64,000 bases of DNA, taken from NCBI GenBank assembly GCA_040772545.1, contig JAXGXY010000001.1, positions 744,001 through 808,000 of the forward strand. The letters are read 5' to 3'. The notes beneath the pieces were generated by a model that was not told where the DNA came from, did not search any database, and was given only the letters and a program-made list of their open reading frames with translations. Source of the stretch: UBA1431 sp002329665 (GTDB lineage Bacteria; Bacillota; Clostridia; Christensenellales; UBA1431). Positions 61,953 through 64,000 of the stretch are shown here, piece after piece. Each line of letters begins with the position of its first letter. The first letter of the stretch is position 1. The position numbers were made by a program, and so were the translations under genes.

Positions 61953-63218
61953 ATGGTGATAGAAAAAACACTGCCCAACGGAATCCGCGTCGTCGGCGAA
62001 AACCTTCCCACGTTCCGGTCGGTGGCCGTCGGCGTTTGGCTGAGGACGGGGTCCATCACAGAGACGCCAGAACAGAGCGGCATCTCGCATTTCATCGAGC
62101 ATATGCTTTTCAAGGGGACAAAGAAGCGGACGGCGCGCGACATCGCGGCGCAGCTGGACGCCATCGGCGGCCAGATAAACGCTTTCACAGCAAAGGAATG
62201 CACCTGCTACTACGTCAAAGTCCTCGACGAACACCTGGACGTCGGGCTCGACGTCCTGAGCGATATGCTGATGAATTCGAAGTTCGACCCCTACGACATA
62301 GAGAAGGAAAAAGGCGTAATCACCGAGGAGATCGGCATGTCGATCGACAATCCCGAGGACTACGTGCACGATCTCATCAATCGCACGTACTACGAGGGCC
62401 ATCCGCTCTCGCACCCGATACTGGGGACCGTGCAGAGCGTGAACGCGATCGACAGGGACGGGATCCTCGGTTACCTGCACGAGCATTACGGCGCCGACGA
62501 CGCCGTGATAGCCGTCGCCGGCAATTTCGACCCGGAGCGCATCGCGGACCGGCTCGAAGCGTATTTCGGCGCGCTCGATTTCGAAGGCCCGGCAAAAAAA
62601 GCGGGGGGCGAAGCCCACACCGTCCCCGACAAGGGCTCCATCAGCGTCGCCCGGCGCGACATCGAGCAGGTGCACATCTGCCTGGGCCTCCCCGGGTTCT
62701 CTATGGACGACGCGAGGCGCTATCCCACGCTCGTGCTCAACAACCTTTTCGGCGGGTCGATGAGCTCGCGGCTGTTCCAGTCCATCCGCGAGGAACGCGG
62801 GCTCGCGTATTCGGTTTATTCCTACCCATCCGCCTACAGCGACACGGGCATGGTCGGGATATACGCCGGGACCAGTCCGCGTCAGGTCGAAGCCGTGCTC
62901 GAGCTGACGGTAAAGGAGATGAAGGCGCTGCTTGCGGACAAGATCACGAAAGAGGAGTTCGAACAGAGCAGGGCGCAGCTCAAGGGCAATTACATACTGG
63001 GCATGGAAGGTACGTCCTCGCGCATGACAGCCCTGGGCAAAAACATGACCCTGCTGGGGAAGATCGTGAGCGAGGAGGAGATCGTCGAAAAGATCGACTC
63101 GGTCACGATCGACGACGTGGTCGAAGCGATGGCCATGATCTTCGACTTCACAAAAATGAGCGCCGCCCTGGTCGGCAAGGTCGGGGACGAGGACCGCGTG
63201 CGCGGCATCCTGTCTTAA
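61953..63218 (+). CDS. M16-family zinc peptidase
   Basis: The 421-residue product is an insulinase-type (MPP-beta-like) protease with the inverted zinc motif HFIEHMLFKGT near residue 48 and the distal Glu in EKGVITEEIGMSIDNPEDYVHD. The second, non-catalytic half has RSRLFQSIREERGLAYSVYSYPSAYSD (the typical R/Y pair). These peptidases usually process small peptides; homologues sit next to dut and pnp in Firmicutes. ATG 61953 gives a standard MVIEKTLPNG start; earlier ATGs at 61914 and 61938 lie at or before the promoter. Confidence 0.92.
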   Translation: MVIEKTLPNGIRVVGENLPTFRSVAVGVWLRTGSITETPEQSGISHFIEHMLFKGTKKRTARDIAAQLDAIGGQINAFTAKECTCYYVKVLDEHLDVGLDVLSDMLMNSKFDPYDIEKEKGVITEEIGMSIDNPEDYVHDLINRTYYEGHPLSHPILGTVQSVNAIDRDGILGYLHEHYGADDAVIAVAGNFDPERIADRLEAYFGALDFEGPAKKAGGEAHTVPDKGSISVARRDIEQVHICLGLPGFSMDDARRYPTLVLNNLFGGSMSSRLFQSIREERGLAYSVYSYPSAYSDTGMVGIYAGTSPRQVEAVLELTVKEMKALLADKITKEEFEQSRAQLKGNYILGMEGTSSRMTALGKNMTLLGKIVSEEEIVEKIDSVTIDDVVEAMAMIFDFTKMSAALVGKVGDEDRVRGILS

Positions 63219-63233
63219 AGAAAGGATCGTACG

Positions 63234-63593
63234 ATGGACAAGCTCGAAAGGATCTTCGAACTGCAGCGGGCGTTCGACACTTCGCTCGTGGCCCTGCGCG
63301 CGCTCGAAGGCATATCGACCGAACAATGGATACAGAAGGAAACGCTGGCCATGATCTCGGAGCTGGCCGAGCTGATCGACGAAGTCAACTTCAAATGGTG
63401 GAAGAACCCGAAGGAACTGGACTACGCGGCCATCAAGGAAGAACTGGTGGACATACTGCATTTCTTCGTGAGCATGTGCCTGAAGGTGGGCATGGATGCC
63501 GACGAACTCTGCCGCCTCTATACGGCAAAGAACCGGGAAAACTTCGACCGGCAGCAGGGCAGGAGCGAAAAGCCCGGCTACGAGGCCGTTTAA
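63234..63593 (+). CDS. Dimeric dUTP diphosphatase
   Basis: The 119-residue protein is an all-alpha dUTPase of the MazG-like superfamily. It shows ELAELIDEVNFKWWKNPKEL near residue 42, EELVDILHFFVSMCLKVG near residue 70, and the last motif YTAKNRENFDRQQG. It removes dUTP to keep uracil out of DNA. It follows the M16 peptidase by 15 bases in one transcript. Confidence 0.9.
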   Translation: MDKLERIFELQRAFDTSLVALRALEGISTEQWIQKETLAMISELAELIDEVNFKWWKNPKELDYAAIKEELVDILHFFVSMCLKVGMDADELCRLYTAKNRENFDRQQGRSEKPGYEAV

Positions 63594-63628
63594 ACAAGCA
63601 AATCTCATTTCAGCGTCACACGAATGCT

Positions 63629-63657
63629 TTGCCCTTCCACGGAGGAAGGGATATAAT
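63629..63657 (+). promoter_or_regulatory. ftsK/spoIIIE promoter
   Basis: TTGCCC (63629-63634), a 17-base spacer and a perfect TATAAT (63652-63657) precede the DNA translocase gene. Confidence 0.65.
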
Positions 63658-63709
63658 GAATGGTATAAAAAGGCATACATAACAAAACGGGGGGCAATCT
63701 TTCTTTTTT

Positions 63710-64000
63710 ATGGCAACGCATCGAAACACAAAAAAAAGGCAGCTCAAACTGCAGGCCATCGGTTTGCTCATAGCGGCACTCGGCCTGTTTTTAGCGTTGA
63801 GCATATATACCGACACCACGGGGGTCGCCGGCTTCGCGGTGTCCCGTTTCCTGTCCGGCGTGTTCGGGGCAGGGGCCTTGGCGCTGCCCGTCTTCGTGTT
63901 TTTCATAGGCCTGTACGTCGTGTTCACCAGCAGGAAAAACATCCGGCATTTCAAGATCCTCTTCGGTATCTGCCTGGCGATCTGCGCGCTGTGCATCTTT
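63710..64000 (+). CDS. FtsK/SpoIIIE DNA translocase, N-terminal part
   Basis: Only 97 residues lie in the window. A basic head (MATHRNTKKRQLKLQ) is followed by the first three membrane helices (AIGLLIAALGLFLALSIYT, GVFGAGALALPVFVFFIGLYVVF, ILFGICLAICALCIF), as in the four-helix anchor of FtsK/SpoIIIE. The ATPase motor lies beyond the edge. GGGGGG lies about 14 bases before ATG 63710, a long spacing. Placement after the M16/dut cluster is typical for spoIIIE. Confidence 0.85.
   Translation, partial: MATHRNTKKRQLKLQAIGLLIAALGLFLALSIYTDTTGVAGFAVSRFLSGVFGAGALALPVFVFFIGLYVVFTSRKNIRHFKILFGICLAICALCIF

Noticed and set aside
61713..63680. 655-residue open frame antisense to the M16 peptidase and dUTPase
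   Set aside because: Same GC-driven artefact; no ribosome-binding site or domain.
1..64000. tRNA, rRNA, CRISPR arrays, insertion sequences
   Set aside because: No CCA-ended cloverleaf, rRNA core sequence, regularly spaced repeat or transposase was seen by eye.

Overview
The window is chromosomal DNA from an anaerobic, endospore-forming Firmicute of the Clostridia type with GC-rich genes. The evidence is the spore germination protease (gpr), stage II sporulation protein P, GerMN-domain lipoproteins, a PolC-type replicase, a B12-dependent class II ribonucleotide reductase, a large 2-hydroxyacyl-CoA dehydratase activase-like Fe-S protein, and frequent TTG starts. Relatedness to Christensenellales-like clostridia is only a guess. 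No rRNA, tRNA, CRISPR array or insertion sequence was found.

Region 1 (1-525) is strikingly AT-rich and holds the 5' part of a minus-strand AAA_13 ATPase gene of the RloC/PrrC type. It abuts the stop codon of a VanZ-like gene and looks like the edge of an acquired defence island. Region 2 (526-13600) holds a PfkB-type sugar kinase, a GntR/YtrA regulator with a likely self-operator, a small lipoprotein, a membrane-anchored PQQ beta-propeller protein, a divergent pair of uncharacterised genes (one with a 99-bp tandem repeat), nth, obgE, a membrane protein, the nadD-yqeK-rsfS cluster and a D,D-carboxypeptidase. Region 3 (13800-18550) is one operon: response regulator, histidine kinase and two lipoprotein/membrane proteins carrying four GerMN domains in total. 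Region 4 (18560-27400) has an ECF S component, an MBL hydrolase, comEC, holA, a GNAT acetyltransferase, rpsT, gpr, spoIIP and murI. Region 5 (27400-37640) has nrdJ behind two NrdR boxes, an anti-sigma-like protein, an EF-G paralogue with altered G motifs, a tiny membrane protein and the 1409-residue activase-like protein.

Region 6 (37700-64000) is the conserved Firmicute core array: rpsB-tsf-pyrH-frr-(small PASTA-like gene)-uppS-cdsA-dxr-rseP-ispG-polC, then rimP-nusA-rnpM-ylxQ-infB-rbfA-nrnA-truB-ribF, rpsO, pnp, a degenerate polysaccharide deacetylase, an M16 peptidase, a dimeric dUTPase and the start of an FtsK/SpoIIIE translocase. These genes join translation, RNA decay, lipid-carrier and isoprenoid synthesis (MEP pathway), replication and chromosome partition.

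Most core genes are near full length with intact motifs. The parts that stand out are the AT-rich ATPase edge, the NrdR-box pair, the sporulation-type promoter of gpr, a histidine kinase gene that seems to lack a standard start codon, the deacetylase-fold protein without its metal ligands, and several unrecognised small genes.
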